Shown: positions 41,568 through 51,500, counted from the first letter of the stretch. The stretch is 64,000 nt of DNA from Streptomyces cirratus (GCF_014650775.1 NZ_BMVP01000004.1:1-64000); one strand, 5' to 3'. Program-made: numbers and translations. Notes: generated by a model from the letters alone, not told the origin.

Positions 41568-42709
41568 GGGGCAACCTCGGATGGTGTGGGCAGGTGCGTC
41601 GACGCCCAGGCCGACACGTAGCAGTCCAGGTACGGCTGGAGGGGGGGTTCGACGGCGACGCCGCGGAAGTCGATCCGCTCGCCGGAGCGGGACAGGACGG
41701 CGTAGTCGTGGAAGCCGTCGCCGTCCGCGCGCATCGCCGGGTAGAGGGCTCCGGCGACGAAGCCCTGGGCCAGGAAGGCGCTGAGGGCTTCCCCGTGTTC
41801 GAGGGGGACCAGGGCCTCCACGTAGCCGGCTCCGGCCCTGGCCAGGGCCCGGGTGACGGGTTCGAGGTGGGCAGCGGCCGCCGCGGGGCCGGGGTGGGCG
41901 GTCAGCAGCGAGCAGTACCCGCCGGCGCGGTTGAGGTAGGCGTACACCTCGAAGCGGCCGTCTTCGGGGGTGAGCAGTACGTTCGGGGTGTGCAGGGGGT
42001 AGAACCAGCCCTCGGCGCCGGGGAACCGCTCTCGGAAGCGGCGCCGTACGAAGGCCGGGGCCTCGATCATCTCCAGCCGTTCCGCGGCCCCGTGGGGAGC
42101 GGGCTGCGGGAGCGGGCCGGAACTGGCCCTGACCCCGGGGTAGGAGATGCCGAGCGCGTCCTCGCAGGTGCGCAGCAACGGCAGCAGCGGGGCGGGCACT
42201 TCGGTGACGGGGATCCTGCGGTCGAGCACCCCCGCGGAGTGACGCGCGTAGAGCGCGAGGCTCTCGCGGCTACTGAGGTCCACGGCGTTGGGCAGGATGC
42301 CGAGCGGCCTGAAGCCGTTGCGGGCGACGACGCGCTGCGGCCCGGCGCTGACGGTGCGCACGGTCGCGTAGACCGAGTCCAGCCGCCCGGTGTCCAGCAT
42401 GCCGGCGCACAGAGCGCCGGTCAGGGCGGCGGCCAGGCCCCCCGAGCGGTGCCCGGGGTGGACGGCGATGCCCTCCAGGCGGCCGATGCGGCTGCCCGCG
42501 TCGCCGCGGATGACGGCGGACGCCGTCAGGGCCCGGGTGTCGGGGCAACGGCCGACGAGCCACAGGGAGTGCGGGTCGGTGATGAGACGCGCCATCTCGG
42601 CCGGGTCGGTGCCGAGGGCCACGGGGTAGTGCGGCCCGTAGACGGCGTAGTACAGCTGGCGGAGTTCGGCGATGTCCTCGCGGGTGGCCGGGGTGATGAG
42701 GGGGTTCAC
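41564..42709 (-). CDS. GNAT-family acyltransferase with C-terminal extension
   Basis: A 381-residue protein. The N-terminal half is a GNAT domain: TPATREDIAELRQLYYAVYG, then IGRLEGIAVHPGHRSGGLAA (acetyl-CoA phosphate loop, HPGHRSGGLA as variant of Q/RxxGxG/A) and VVARNGFRPLGILPNAVDL. The second half, from about residue 200, is less typical and may be a second, degenerate GNAT-like domain (LEPVTRALARAGAGYVEALV, LSAFLAQGFVAGALYPAM). It could acylate the amine or hydroxyl group of a pathway intermediate. Overlaps the MFS gene upstream and the LuxE-like gene downstream by four bases each. Confidence 0.85.
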   Translation of the reverse strand: MNPLITPATREDIAELRQLYYAVYGPHYPVALGTDPAEMARLITDPHSLWLVGRCPDTRALTASAVIRGDAGSRIGRLEGIAVHPGHRSGGLAAALTGALCAGMLDTGRLDSVYATVRTVSAGPQRVVARNGFRPLGILPNAVDLSSRESLALYARHSAGVLDRRIPVTEVPAPLLPLLRTCEDALGISYPGVRASSGPLPQPAPHGAAERLEMIEAPAFVRRRFRERFPGAEGWFYPLHTPNVLLTPEDGRFEVYAYLNRAGGYCSLLTAHPGPAAAAAHLEPVTRALARAGAGYVEALVPLEHGEALSAFLAQGFVAGALYPAMRADGDGFHDYAVLSRSGERIDFRGVAVEPPLQPYLDCYVSAWASTHLPTPSEVAP

Positions 42710-44070
42710 CGCTCACCTCCGACGGGTTCCGCGTCCCGCTCTGCCGCCGCACCGGGTGACGGCGCGGGGGTCGCAGCACCGGGTGACGGCGCGGGGGTAC
42801 GGGATCCCAGGAGGGCCAGCGCGAGGGCGGCGGGGAGCAGGCCCGCGCCCTGCACGAGGCACAGGGTGCGGGGCGAGAGGAAGTCACCGGCGGCACCGAA
42901 GACCAGGGACGCCACAGGCAGCGAGGAGCCCAGTACCGCCTGCATCACGGCGAAGAAACCGGGCTTGTCCGCCGTCGGCACCAGGCGCTGGAAGAGTGCG
43001 ACGAAGCGGACGCTGACGGCCCCCGCGCACCAGCCCGCCACGACCAGGCAGCCCGCGATGACCATCCGGTGGGCCACCAGCCCGGGCAGCGCCAGGGCGA
43101 GTGCCATGAGGACGAGGCAGTAGGCGCCCGCGACGGTGGGCCGCCCCGGAACCCGGGCGCCGGTGAAGGCGCCGATGAGCGCGCCGGTGCCGAGGGAGGC
43201 CTCCAGCAGGGCCACGGTGGCGCCGCCGCCGGAGAGGACCGAGCGGGTGTAGAGGGGGATGACGACGAAGACGGCGGTCGTGAAGAGGTTCGCCGCGGTG
43301 AAGCAGACCAGGATCCGCCGCACGTAGGGCAGTTCACGCAGGATGTGGAGCAGCCCGCGGCGCCGGGGCACGGTTGCCGGGTCTCCTGCCGGGCCTTCTG
43401 TGGCGGCGGACGGCTGTGGTGCGGCGGTGCGGAAACGGGCGCTCGCGACGAACAGGGCGGCGCCGAGGTAGGCGGCCGCGCAGCCTGCGGCCAGCCCGGC
43501 CACGCCGGCCCGGTCGACGGTCAGGGCTCCGAGCAGCGCGCCGCCGAGGCCGGCCAGGGACTGGGTCGACAGCTCGAAGCCGGTGGCCGCCTCGATGTCG
43601 GCGTCGTCGACGAGTTCGGGCACCGAGGTGGTCAGGCAGGGGTCGAAGAACGCCTGGCAGGTGGCCAGGGCGAGGGCGGCGGCGTACACGGCGGTGAGGG
43701 GCAGGGCGCCGCCGTGCGCCCACAGCGCGAGGGAGCCCGAGGCGGCCCCGGCGAGGAGTGCGGCGGTCCGCAGCACGGAGCGGTGGGCGAAGCGGGCGAC
43801 GGCTCCGGCCACGACGGGCGCCAGGGCTACGGCGGGCAGCGTGCAGGCCGCCATGAACAGGCCCGAGGCCAGGCCCCGGGCGTCGTGCACGGCGTAGGCG
43901 ACGATCCACCAGGACACGCCGACCTGGAACATGCGGACGGCGGCCTGGGTGAGGACCTGGCCGAGCCACACGGCGGCGAAGGCACGGTTGCGCAGGACCA
44001 GCGGGGTACGGCGGCCGGTGGCGTCATCGGCATTGCCGGCCGCGGGCGGGGGCGCGGGCGCGGCGGTCAT
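42706..44070 (-). CDS. MFS transporter of the LuxC/LuxE operon
   Basis: A 454-residue major facilitator protein with twelve predicted helices. FAAVWLGQVLTQAAVRMFQV is helix 1, ARGLASGLFMAACTLPAVAL helix 2, and DADIEAATGFELSTQSLAGL with GALLGALTVDRAG helix 5-6; the N- and C-halves are separated by an acidic/Pro-rich loop (AATEGPAGDPATVPRRRG). It belongs with enterobactin-exporter-like efflux pumps. ATG 44070 overlaps the stop of the ligase gene by four bases (ATGA). It probably exports the product made by the operon. Confidence 0.9.
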   Translation of the reverse strand: MTAAPAPPPAAGNADDATGRRTPLVLRNRAFAAVWLGQVLTQAAVRMFQVGVSWWIVAYAVHDARGLASGLFMAACTLPAVALAPVVAGAVARFAHRSVLRTAALLAGAASGSLALWAHGGALPLTAVYAAALALATCQAFFDPCLTTSVPELVDDADIEAATGFELSTQSLAGLGGALLGALTVDRAGVAGLAAGCAAAYLGAALFVASARFRTAAPQPSAATEGPAGDPATVPRRRGLLHILRELPYVRRILVCFTAANLFTTAVFVVIPLYTRSVLSGGGATVALLEASLGTGALIGAFTGARVPGRPTVAGAYCLVLMALALALPGLVAHRMVIAGCLVVAGWCAGAVSVRFVALFQRLVPTADKPGFFAVMQAVLGSSLPVASLVFGAAGDFLSPRTLCLVQGAGLLPAALALALLGSRTPAPSPGAATPAPSPGAAAERDAEPVGGER

Positions 44071-45365
44071 GCGGTCGGCCTCTCGTCGAGGACCCGGACG
44101 AGCTTGCCCGTGCGCGGGTTGACGGCGAGGTCGCGGTGGCGTGCCCACTCCACGGCCAGCGGGTGCACGAATCCGGCGCGCACGCTGTCGGGGTAGAGCG
44201 GTCTCACGGTCTCCAGCTCGGCGATGACGGCTTCGGCCAGAGCCCGCGGGCCGTCGGCGCCTTCACCGGGGGCACCGCTCGCGCCGCCGTCGTCACCCGG
44301 GGCCGTCGCCAGCCGCAGGACGAGCCCGTCGCGGCCGTCCCAGCGCCGGACGACGAGTTGCAGGCCGACCACGCGCCCGGCGGTGTCCGCCGCGGCGACC
44401 GCGTCCTGGACGTCCTGCGTGTAGAGGGAGACGGGTCCGACGCGTACGCCTTCCTCCGCGCGCCCGAGGATCCGGAAGTGTCCGGGGCCGGTGCCGGTCC
44501 ATTCGGCCCGGTCGCCGGCGGGGAACCGGATGATCGGCATCAGGCGGCGGAAGAGGCTCGTGACGACGACCCGTCCGGGTCGGCCCGGCTCGGTGACGGG
44601 CTCGCCGGTGACGTCGTCCAGGATCTCCACCACCGAGTACGGCGAGAAGGGCTCGTGCACCCGGGTGTCGGAGCCGGGTACGGGACGGCCGAGCAGCCCG
44701 GCGTCGACGCTCGCGTATCCGATGGAGCGTGCCTCGGCTCCGGGGAACGCGGTGGCCAGCAGGCGCCGCTGGTCCTCGAACAGGGCCTCGCCGCCGAAGA
44801 GGAGCAGCTCCACCGAGTCGAGCCGGACACCGGTGGAGACGACCTGCTCGGCCAGCCGGCACAGGGTGGTGGGCGTGCCGGCCAGGACCTGTGCGGCGAG
44901 TTCCCGCAGGGTGGGGATCGTCGATTCCAGGGGTGCTCCGCCGCCGATGGGCAGGCGGACGTTGTCCACGGGCGCGTGGGCGAGCGAGTCGAGGACGAAG
45001 AGGAAGCTGGCGTACAGCTCTCCGGCGTAGAAGAGGTCGGCCACGCGGTGCCCCGGGCGCAGGCCCGCGTCCACGAGCCCCTGCCCGAACGAGGTGACGA
45101 AGGTGCGCCACTCGTCACGCGTGTAGACGGAGAACTTGGGGGACCCGGTGGTGCCGCCGGTCTTGTAGACGGTGGCCTCACTGAGCGGGCCGGTCAGTAC
45201 GCGGTTGTCCTGGAGGGTGTTGGCCGCCCAGAAGTCCTGCTGGTCGATCACCGGCAGGTCGGCGAGACGGTCGGTGTGCGGTGGCAGGGACGCGTACAGG
45301 TCGCGGTAGTAGGGCGAGTGGTGCCGGGCGAAACGTATGAGGTCCGGGAGGTGCTGGGCGGACAT
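44067..45365 (-). CDS. PaaK-like adenylate-forming ligase, first gene of the LuxC/LuxE operon
   Basis: A 432-residue enzyme of the phenylacetate-CoA ligase branch of adenylating enzymes. FARHHSPYYRDLYASLP, TVYKTGGTTGSPKFSVYTRD (nucleotide loop), LAGTPTTLCRLAEQV, LFGGEALFEDQRRLL and IGYASVDAGLLGRPVPGSDT are all typical, and FRILGRAEEGVRVGPVSLYT enters the C-terminal swinging domain. Its short length fits PaaK relatives without a CoA-binding extension. It probably activates the starting acid as an adenylate. ATG 45365 is chosen because LPDLIRFARHHSPYY starts relatives; the upstream open frame is Arg/Pro-rich noise. First gene of a five-gene operon. Confidence 0.9.
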   Translation of the reverse strand: MSAQHLPDLIRFARHHSPYYRDLYASLPPHTDRLADLPVIDQQDFWAANTLQDNRVLTGPLSEATVYKTGGTTGSPKFSVYTRDEWRTFVTSFGQGLVDAGLRPGHRVADLFYAGELYASFLFVLDSLAHAPVDNVRLPIGGGAPLESTIPTLRELAAQVLAGTPTTLCRLAEQVVSTGVRLDSVELLLFGGEALFEDQRRLLATAFPGAEARSIGYASVDAGLLGRPVPGSDTRVHEPFSPYSVVEILDDVTGEPVTEPGRPGRVVVTSLFRRLMPIIRFPAGDRAEWTGTGPGHFRILGRAEEGVRVGPVSLYTQDVQDAVAAADTAGRVVGLQLVVRRWDGRDGLVLRLATAPGDDGGASGAPGEGADGPRALAEAVIAELETVRPLYPDSVRAGFVHPLAVEWARHRDLAVNPRTGKLVRVLDERPTA

Positions 45366-45829
45366 GGGCCTTTGCCTAGGTGACGGGAACGGGAGCGGAG
45401 GGGCACGGGAACGGGACGGGAGTCCCGGCAGGGCGCGCAGGGAGCGCAGGCTCCGCCTGCGGTGGCGCCCGGTGGGGACGGGGCCCTGACGGCCGCCTTC
45501 TCGCATGCACGTCCGGAACTGACGTGCGGTCATGATGATGAAACATCAATGCGGTTATCACCAAATCAACCAGGATTTCCGGCCAGTTGGGCCAGATTCA
45601 ACAAAATTTGCAGCCGCGGGGCAGCCACTCCCCCGCCGGGCGCCCCGGTGGCGCCGGAGCTGACCGACGGCCGAGCCGAGGTGACGGCACGGGACCGGGG
45701 GCCGGGCAGCGCAGCGGATCGCCCGCCCGATGGCGTTGCGCAGCTCGCGTGCTTCGTCGACGATGCTCCAAGGCCCGACGGTCCGGATTCCACTGGGCCT
45801 GGTCAGGGCGTCGGAGAACAGGGGAAACA
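45366..45829. promoter_or_regulatory. 464-base divergent control region of the LuxC/LuxE operon
   Basis: No gene is visible. Bases 45530-45610 are clearly AT-richer than their surroundings and hold TGATG-AAA-CATCA (45536-45548), a 5-3-5 palindrome, and GGCCAGTTGGGCC just after. This is the natural place for the operon's promoter and an operator. No regulator gene adjoins it, so control is probably from outside the window. Confidence 0.45.
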
Positions 45830-46192
45830 GTGACGAAGAACAGCAAGCCGAGGAAGCGTCCCGTAGCAGCGGCACTCATACCGCTCTTCGTACTGTCCGG
45901 GCTGCTGCTCGGCCCTGCGGCGGCAGCCACGGCGGCCGTGCCCGCCGCCCGCCAGGCCCCCGCCGCAGCGGCGCCGCAGCACGCTCTGCCTGCCGGCGCC
46001 GGAGTGGTGGCCGCCGGTCTCCACGCGCCGGCCTCGTCCCAGGCCAAGGCCACCACCGGGAACAAGAAGACCAAGAAGAGCAAGAAGAAGGGCGGCCTCT
46101 TCAAGAAACTCCTGATCGTCGTGGTCGTCGTCATCGTGCTGCTCGTGGTCCTGTACGGGGTCCGCCGTGCCATGCGCCGCAGGTCTGCCTGA
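45830..46192 (+). CDS. Small exported or membrane protein with Lys-rich patch
   Basis: A 120-residue protein. After a basic start (NSKPRKRP), a hydrophobic signal-like helix (AAALIPLFVLSGLLLG, then AAAATA) is followed by an Ala/Pro/Gln-rich linker, a Lys patch (KKTKKSKKKGGLFKK) and a second helix (LLIVVVVVIVLLVVLYGV) with a basic tail RRAMRRRSA. Two-helix topology with Lys patch next to the second helix suggests binding of acidic lipid or polymer. GTG 45830 follows GGGGAAACA. Family not recognised; small hydrophobic proteins like this occur in several streptomycetes. Confidence 0.65.
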   Translation: MTKNSKPRKRPVAAALIPLFVLSGLLLGPAAAATAAVPAARQAPAAAAPQHALPAGAGVVAAGLHAPASSQAKATTGNKKTKKSKKKGGLFKKLLIVVVVVIVLLVVLYGVRRAMRRRSA

Positions 46193-46231
46193 AGGGCGTT
46201 CGTCCGCGGCCGGGTGCGCCGGCCCGGGGGT

Positions 46232-47629
46232 TCAGCTTCCGGACAGGGTGTGCTGCAGCCAGTCGAAGACGACCTCGCAGTGCAGTTGCGGGGCCATCGG
46301 GGAGCAGTGGAGCTGCGCACCCTCGGCCGCGGTCAGCTTCAGGTAGTCCTTGGGCCCGGTGAGCTTGTCGTACAGCCGGCGCGGCTGGCCGGGGTAGAAC
46401 TGCTCGTCGTCGTAGTCCAGGACCAGGGTGGGTGCCTTGATGCGGCCGACGACGTCGGTGATCGCCAGGGCCCGGATGCGGGTGGCGGGTGTGTAGAAGT
46501 CCGTGAACAGCTTGCCCTGACGGGCCTCCAGCATGGCCGGCACGGAGAAGGGCTCGAAACGCTTCTTCATGACCGCGGCGTCGGCCGGGGGCAGCGCGGG
46601 CGCGACCTCCTTGTTCCAGATGTCGTTCGTCTGCTGCTTGCCGGGGGTGAGGATCTTGCGGATCCCGGGCGGGAAGCCGAGCCAGGGATCGATGCAGCCC
46701 GGCATGGCCACCAGCGCCGCGATCCGCTCGTCGAAGGCCGCCGCGCGAGGGGCGAGATCGCCCGCCATGCTCAGACCGGTCAGGGCGATCTTGCGGGGGT
46801 CCACGTCCCGGCGGGCCGTCAACCAGTCGACGAGGGGGCTGACGACCTTCTCCCAGGTGGGCGTGAACACCACCCGGTCCACGAAGAGCAACTGCCCCTG
46901 GCCCGGACCGTCGTAGACGAGCGCGTTCCAGCCGCGTGCGAGCGCCGCCGGCACGCCATAGGTCCACATGTCGACATTCTGGCCGTCGCTGCCGTTCGTC
47001 AGGATGACGGTGGGACGGGGGGTGACAGCCTCGTCGGGCCGGAAGAACCACACCGGCAGCGGCGTGTTCCCGTAGGGGACGGTGGCCTTGACCGCGGCCG
47101 GCTCGCACAGGTCGCAGAAGGTGTCCCAGGCGTTTCGCCCGGACTTGTAGAGCTGTTCCTCGCTGCCCGGGGCGTCGGAGCCGAGGACGAAGAACAGCGC
47201 CTGGGCGTAGTACTGGGCGGCGCGCAGCGCCCTGAAACGCCTGGTCTGGCCGTCGGCCGGCGCTCCGGGGGGCGCCTTGAGGAGCCGGTCGCCCAGTTTG
47301 CGGAAGGTGTCGACGTACGTCTGTGCGGACAGGCCGGCCCGGTTGATCGCGTTCACGGCGGTGAGGACCTCGCCCACCTCGCTGCTGCCGGCGCCGGCAC
47401 CACCGAGCGCGAAGAGGCCGTTGAAGTTGTACGCCGGGTCCTGGAAGAGCGTCATCACGCCGGGGGTGGGTCCGCCGGCGGGCCGGCCGGGTGACGCGGA
47501 GCCGCTGGAGCCGGGGCCGGGCGCGGCGGGTCCGCCGGCAGGAGCGCATCCTGCGGCCAGCACCGCTCCGGTCCCGACGGTGAGCAGGGCACGCCGCGAG
47601 GGCCCGGGGTGGTTCGGTACGCGCTTCAT
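46232..47629 (-). CDS. Lipoprotein of the alpha/beta hydrolase (FrsA/DUF1100-like) fold
   Basis: A 465-residue exported hydrolase. A twin-Arg signal runs RRALLTVGTGAVLAAGC, ending in a lipobox with Cys near 28, so it is a Tat-type lipoprotein. A Gly/Ser/Pro linker leads to a cap region (residues 60-180) and the hydrolase domain: PTVILTNGSDGQNVDMW, LVYDGPGQGQL, KIALTGLSMAGDLAPRAA (nucleophile Ser in GLSMAG), APTLVLDYDDEQFYPGQP (acid) and GAQLHCSPMAPQLHCEV (His). It resembles FrsA-like peptidase or esterase proteins with an N-terminal cap. ATG 47629 gives the lipobox in place. Substrate unknown. Confidence 0.88.
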   Translation of the reverse strand: MKRVPNHPGPSRRALLTVGTGAVLAAGCAPAGGPAAPGPGSSGSASPGRPAGGPTPGVMTLFQDPAYNFNGLFALGGAGAGSSEVGEVLTAVNAINRAGLSAQTYVDTFRKLGDRLLKAPPGAPADGQTRRFRALRAAQYYAQALFFVLGSDAPGSEEQLYKSGRNAWDTFCDLCEPAAVKATVPYGNTPLPVWFFRPDEAVTPRPTVILTNGSDGQNVDMWTYGVPAALARGWNALVYDGPGQGQLLFVDRVVFTPTWEKVVSPLVDWLTARRDVDPRKIALTGLSMAGDLAPRAAAFDERIAALVAMPGCIDPWLGFPPGIRKILTPGKQQTNDIWNKEVAPALPPADAAVMKKRFEPFSVPAMLEARQGKLFTDFYTPATRIRALAITDVVGRIKAPTLVLDYDDEQFYPGQPRRLYDKLTGPKDYLKLTAAEGAQLHCSPMAPQLHCEVVFDWLQHTLSGS

Positions 47630-47759
47630 ACCGTCCGAACCTAGCGGCGGTGCGGAGCGCCGACCTCCCGCCCGGTCCGAACGGGCGATGCGCCGCCGCA
47701 TGTCCGCTCCCCGTCGGGGCACCCGCTCGACAGGGTCTTCGACGCTGGAGGTGCTGAAC

Positions 47760-47942
47760 ATGACGAGCGCAAGGGTGGTCGCCCATTTCCCCGCCGGGGG
47801 TCCGCGAGGCAGCTGGCCCGCCGAGGAGGCCGCGGCCGAGCGGTGCGCACGGGGCGAGGCGGCGCGCGTGGTGATGGACCTGGAACGGGACGCGTTCCTC
47901 GTCGTGGTCGGCGAGCAGGCCGGAGCCACGACCAACGCCTGA
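47760..47942 (+). CDS. Small uncharacterised protein with strong ribosome binding site
   Basis: A 60-residue protein: MTSARVVAHFPAGGPRGSWP, then EEAAAERCARGEAARVVMDL and FLVVVGEQAGATTNA. GGAGGTGCTGAAC before the ATG is an ideal site and a hairpin terminator follows the stop, so it is a genuine gene. It resembles small streptomycete proteins of the kind often named DUF-only; I cannot assign the family. It is divergent from the lipoprotein hydrolase. Confidence 0.7.
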   Translation: MTSARVVAHFPAGGPRGSWPAEEAAAERCARGEAARVVMDLERDAFLVVVGEQAGATTNA

Positions 47943-47952
47943 CACCGCCGGG

Positions 47953-47982
47953 CGCCCCGCGGTGGCAAGCAGCCGCGGGGCG
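47953..47982 (+). terminator. Hairpin after the 60-residue protein gene
   Basis: CGCCCCGCGG (47953-47962) pairs with CCGCGGGGCG (47973-47982) over a 10-base loop, starting 10 bases after the stop codon. Confidence 0.6.
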
Positions 47983-48020
47983 TCGAGTGCCGGCCGCGGA
48001 GTGCACATGGACGGGCGGCA

Positions 48021-48067
48021 ACGAGAGCCGCCCCCGGCCGGGGATTCCGGCCGGGGGCGGCTCTCGT
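48021..48067. terminator. Bidirectional terminator before the YD-repeat locus end
   Basis: ACGAGAGCCGCCCCCGGCCGG (48021-48041) pairs perfectly with 48047-48067 over a 5-base loop. It separates the 60-residue protein gene (plus) from the candidate immunity gene (minus, stop at 48084). Confidence 0.85.
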
Positions 48068-48083
48068 ATTCAGGCGGCGGGTC

Positions 48084-48545
48084 TCACAGCCCGCCCACCG
48101 TGTACGTGTCGTAGATGTCCAGCAGGTCCTCCTCGGCGTCGAGCCAGACCTCCGGCGGCATCCGGCACACGAGCGCCGTCAGCCCCAGCAGGGCGTTCAG
48201 GCCCGGCAACCGGGACTGGTCCGCGACCGGACCGGCCTGGGGCCACTCGTCGGCGAGCGCCCGCAGGCAGTCCCGCCGGGCGCGGGCCGCGTCGGTGTCC
48301 GGCCGCTCGTCCGTCACGTGCCACAGGCGTACGGCCCCAACGGGCCGGCACGCGGCGACCACGCTCCGGCGCAGCGCCGGGTCCGCGTCCTGCCACGAGG
48401 TGGGCAGGACCAGGCCGGCCAGGGCCGTCCCCGCCGCTTCCTCCGCCTCGGACAGGCGGTCCGCGGGCAGACCCAGCACGGTCAGCCCGTAGGGGGGCTC
48501 ACCGTGCCAGTGCAGCAGACACACGGTCTGCGGACGGCCCGTCAC
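48084..48545 (-). CDS. Candidate immunity protein overlapping the YD-repeat gene
   Basis: A 153-residue acidic cytoplasmic protein of unknown family. Features: CLLHWHGEPPYGLTVLGLPA, a helix-rich acidic middle (EDLLDIYDTY near the end, RADADW-like TSWQDADPALRR), and RLPGLNALLGLTALVCRMPP. GTG 48545 overlaps the stop of the giant YD-repeat gene by four bases. In polymorphic toxin systems the small gene just after the C-terminus of an Rhs/YD protein commonly encodes the immunity protein, which is the reason for this call; nothing in its own sequence proves it. Alternatively it may be an unrelated small gene. Confidence 0.6.
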   Translation of the reverse strand: MTGRPQTVCLLHWHGEPPYGLTVLGLPADRLSEAEEAAGTALAGLVLPTSWQDADPALRRSVVAACRPVGAVRLWHVTDERPDTDAARARRDCLRALADEWPQAGPVADQSRLPGLNALLGLTALVCRMPPEVWLDAEEDLLDIYDTYTVGGL

Positions 48546-51500
48546 ACGCACATCTCGCTCTTGCCCTGCAGGTAGTGCTTGTCGTAGTTGTAGACGGTGC
48601 CGTAGATCCGGTGCCCCGAGCCGTGCGGGCCGCTCGCGATCATGAAGTCGCCCACTCCCTCGTAGTAGTAGCAGTGTCCGTGCGGCGCCCAGTTGGCCAC
48701 CGCGCGGGCCTTGTACTTGTTGTTGCCGGACTCGTAGCCGGTGTCCATCTTCTCCCAGCCGTACCAGCGGGACCGGTAGAGCGTGATGTGGATGGAGAAG
48801 CTGGGCACCTTCTTCTTGCACTTGAGGTCGGCGTGCACGTTGATGCGTCCGTGCACGGTGTGCGAGGGGTGCGGGTAGTCCACGAAGGCGCCGCAGCCCC
48901 ACTTGTTCGCCCCGTACTGGCCGGTGAGGTCCGTGCAGTTGACACCGTCACCCGAGCAGTATTCGTACGGGTTGGCGTTGCCGCCGTACACCGGGTCCAC
49001 GGACAGGAAACGGCCGGTGGAGGGGTCGTACTGGCGTACTCCCATCAGGACGACCCCGGCCGGGGTGCCCGAGTCCCGCTGTTGCGCGGCCAGCCAGTTG
49101 TAGCGCGCCGATGCCGTTCCCTCGCGGACGTTGCCGTACTCGTCCGTGTCGGCCACCGACAGCGCCTTCTGCGGGTCCAGCGGCAGCGCGACGCCCGCGT
49201 CGCCGTGCAGGTCGGTGAACTGGAGCACGGTGTCACCGGCGGTTCCGGTGACGGCGGCCAGTTCCCCGGAGAGGCTGGTGACGTTGCGGCTGCGCAGGTT
49301 CGCGGCCACGTCCTCCACGGTCCACGCCGGGTTGTCCGACCCGTCCCGGTAGTGGTTGACGGAGTTGACCGACGCGGTGACGGCGCCCTGGGCGTCGAGG
49401 CTCTCGGCCGTCCAGGAGCCCAGGCGGCCCTGCGCGTCGAGGTTCCACGTCTGCCGGTGGCCGCCCGACGTCTGCTGGCGGACCAGGTCGTTGGCGTAGT
49501 AGCCGAAGACCGTGTCCGGCTTGGTGAGGGTGCGGCCGAAGGCGTCGTACGAGATGCCCGTGCCGGTCAGCCGGTCGGAGGCGTCGTACGTGTAGTCCGT
49601 CGTCGTGGACGCCGGCCCTCCGCCCTGGTCCCGGGTCGAGACCAGCCGCGTGCGGTTGGAGTCGGCGTCGAAGCCGTACGTACGGTGCTGCTGCCCGTAC
49701 GCGCCCGACTCGTCGACGTCGGTGAGCCGTCCGGTGCGGTCGTAGCGGAAGCTCTGGCCCGTGCTGGCGCCCGCACTGCGGGCGCCCGAACCGGTCTGGC
49801 CGTGGACCGTCGGTACGGCCACGTCGGTGAGCAGCGCCGCACCGTCCGCGTCGCGGGTGTAGGCCCGGGAGGTGGTGAAACCGGTTTCGTCGGTGACCGT
49901 GGTGAGGGTGTAACCGCCGGGCAGGGTCTCGTTCGCGACCTCGCCGGAGGCGTCGTAGGTGGCCCCGAAGGTGCCGGCCACCGAGTCGGTCAGGGAGGTG
50001 GGCAGTCCGCGCGGCTCCTTGGCCGTGTCGTAGGAGTACGTGACCGTGGAGGGCGCGGAGTCGGCGACCTTCACCACGCGTCCCAGCGGGTCGTACTCGG
50101 TGGTGGTGACGTTGCCGGCGCCGTCGTCGTAGGAGACCTGGCGGCCGAGGGCGTCGTAGTCGTACACGGCCGTCTTGCCGCCCGCGGCGACGCTGGTCAG
50201 TTTGCCGTTCACCGGGTCGTAGGTGCGGACCGTCTCGGGCACCGCGGTGCCGAGGCCGCCGGTGACGGCGGTCCGGGTGACGCGTCCGGCGTCGTCACGG
50301 GTGACCTGCGTGGTGCGGACCTCCGGGCCGGCCTTCTCGGTCGTCCTGGAGATCTCGCCTTGGGCGTCGTACTCGTACACCGAGGTGGTGCCGGCCGCCG
50401 GATCGGCCGGGCCCTCGGAGCAGACCTTGTCCGCCCACTCGGGACGGCCTCCGCAGGTACCGGTACCGGTCGCCGTGTAGTACGAGGTCACGCGGGTGGC
50501 GGCGGCGCCGCCCCTGGGGAGCGTCGTGGAGACCACGCGGCCCTGGGCGTCGTAGGCGGTGCTGGTGACGAGGTTCAGACCCGCGGGGTCCTCGGCCGCC
50601 TTGAGGGGCAGGCCCTTGGCCCAGTCGTACGTCGTCGTACTGGTGCGGGTGTCGAGGTCACCGCCCGCGCGGCCGGGCACGAAGGCTCCGGTCGTCACGG
50701 TCGTGGGCTGTCCGCTGACCGGGGCGTCGGCGGGCCTGCCCTCGTCGTAAGCGGTGGCGGTGTGCAGGCGCGCCGGGACCTCGCTGCCGGCCGGCAGGTC
50801 GGCGGCGCCCTGTTCCAGCTCCACCTGGTGCAGCGGGCCGTAGGAATGCAGCAGTCGCAGACCGTCCGCGCTGTACTCCTTGGTCTCGGCGAGCAGCGCG
50901 GCACGCTCAGCGGTGCCGGCGCCGGCGATGCCGAGGTCCGCGAGCCGGTCGAGGGCCGGTCCGGAGGTGGCCAGGGCCAGGTCCCGGTTGGCGGCCGAGA
51001 GCGCGTACACGACGGCGCCGCCGGCGTTGTAGCCGGTGGTGGAGATGCGGCCGCCGGGCTGGGCGGTGTTGACCTCGCGTCCGGAGGCGTTGACGTAGGT
51101 GACCGCGGCGCGCCTGTACGCGGCGGCCGTCAGTGCCGAGCCGTCGTTCCCGGCGGGCACGGCGTCGGGCGGGAACACGGCGGTGGCATCGGTGGGTGCG
51201 TCGGTCTGCCCCCACGCGGCGACGTCGGCGGCGCCCAGCTTGTAGGGAGCGTTCGCGCCGGTCAGCGGGACGTTGTAGACGAGGGAGTTGGCGATGGAAC
51301 CGCCGTCGGTCACCGTCTTCGAGCCCTGCGCGAGGGACGGGCGGGACGCCTTGAGGAGCATGCCGTCACCTGCGGCCGCCGACGTACCGGCCTTTCCGTA
51401 GGTGAAGGTCCACGGGAGTTCGGTGCCCGGCATCATCCAGTAGACGCGGTGGGCCGAGTCGTACGAGTACTGCACCTGCGTGGACTGGGACAGGCGCGGG

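Noticed and set aside
40423..41574. Extension of the LuxC fusion gene upstream across the LuxE gene in the same frame
   Set aside because: The extension is Arg/Pro-rich and overlaps the motif-rich LuxE frame. The GTG at 40422 with overlap and AAGGGA is the natural start.
37816..45365. Calling the LuxC/LuxE genes a bioluminescence operon
   Set aside because: No luciferase subunit genes are present, and the accessory genes (PaaK-like, GNAT, MFS) point to small-molecule synthesis.
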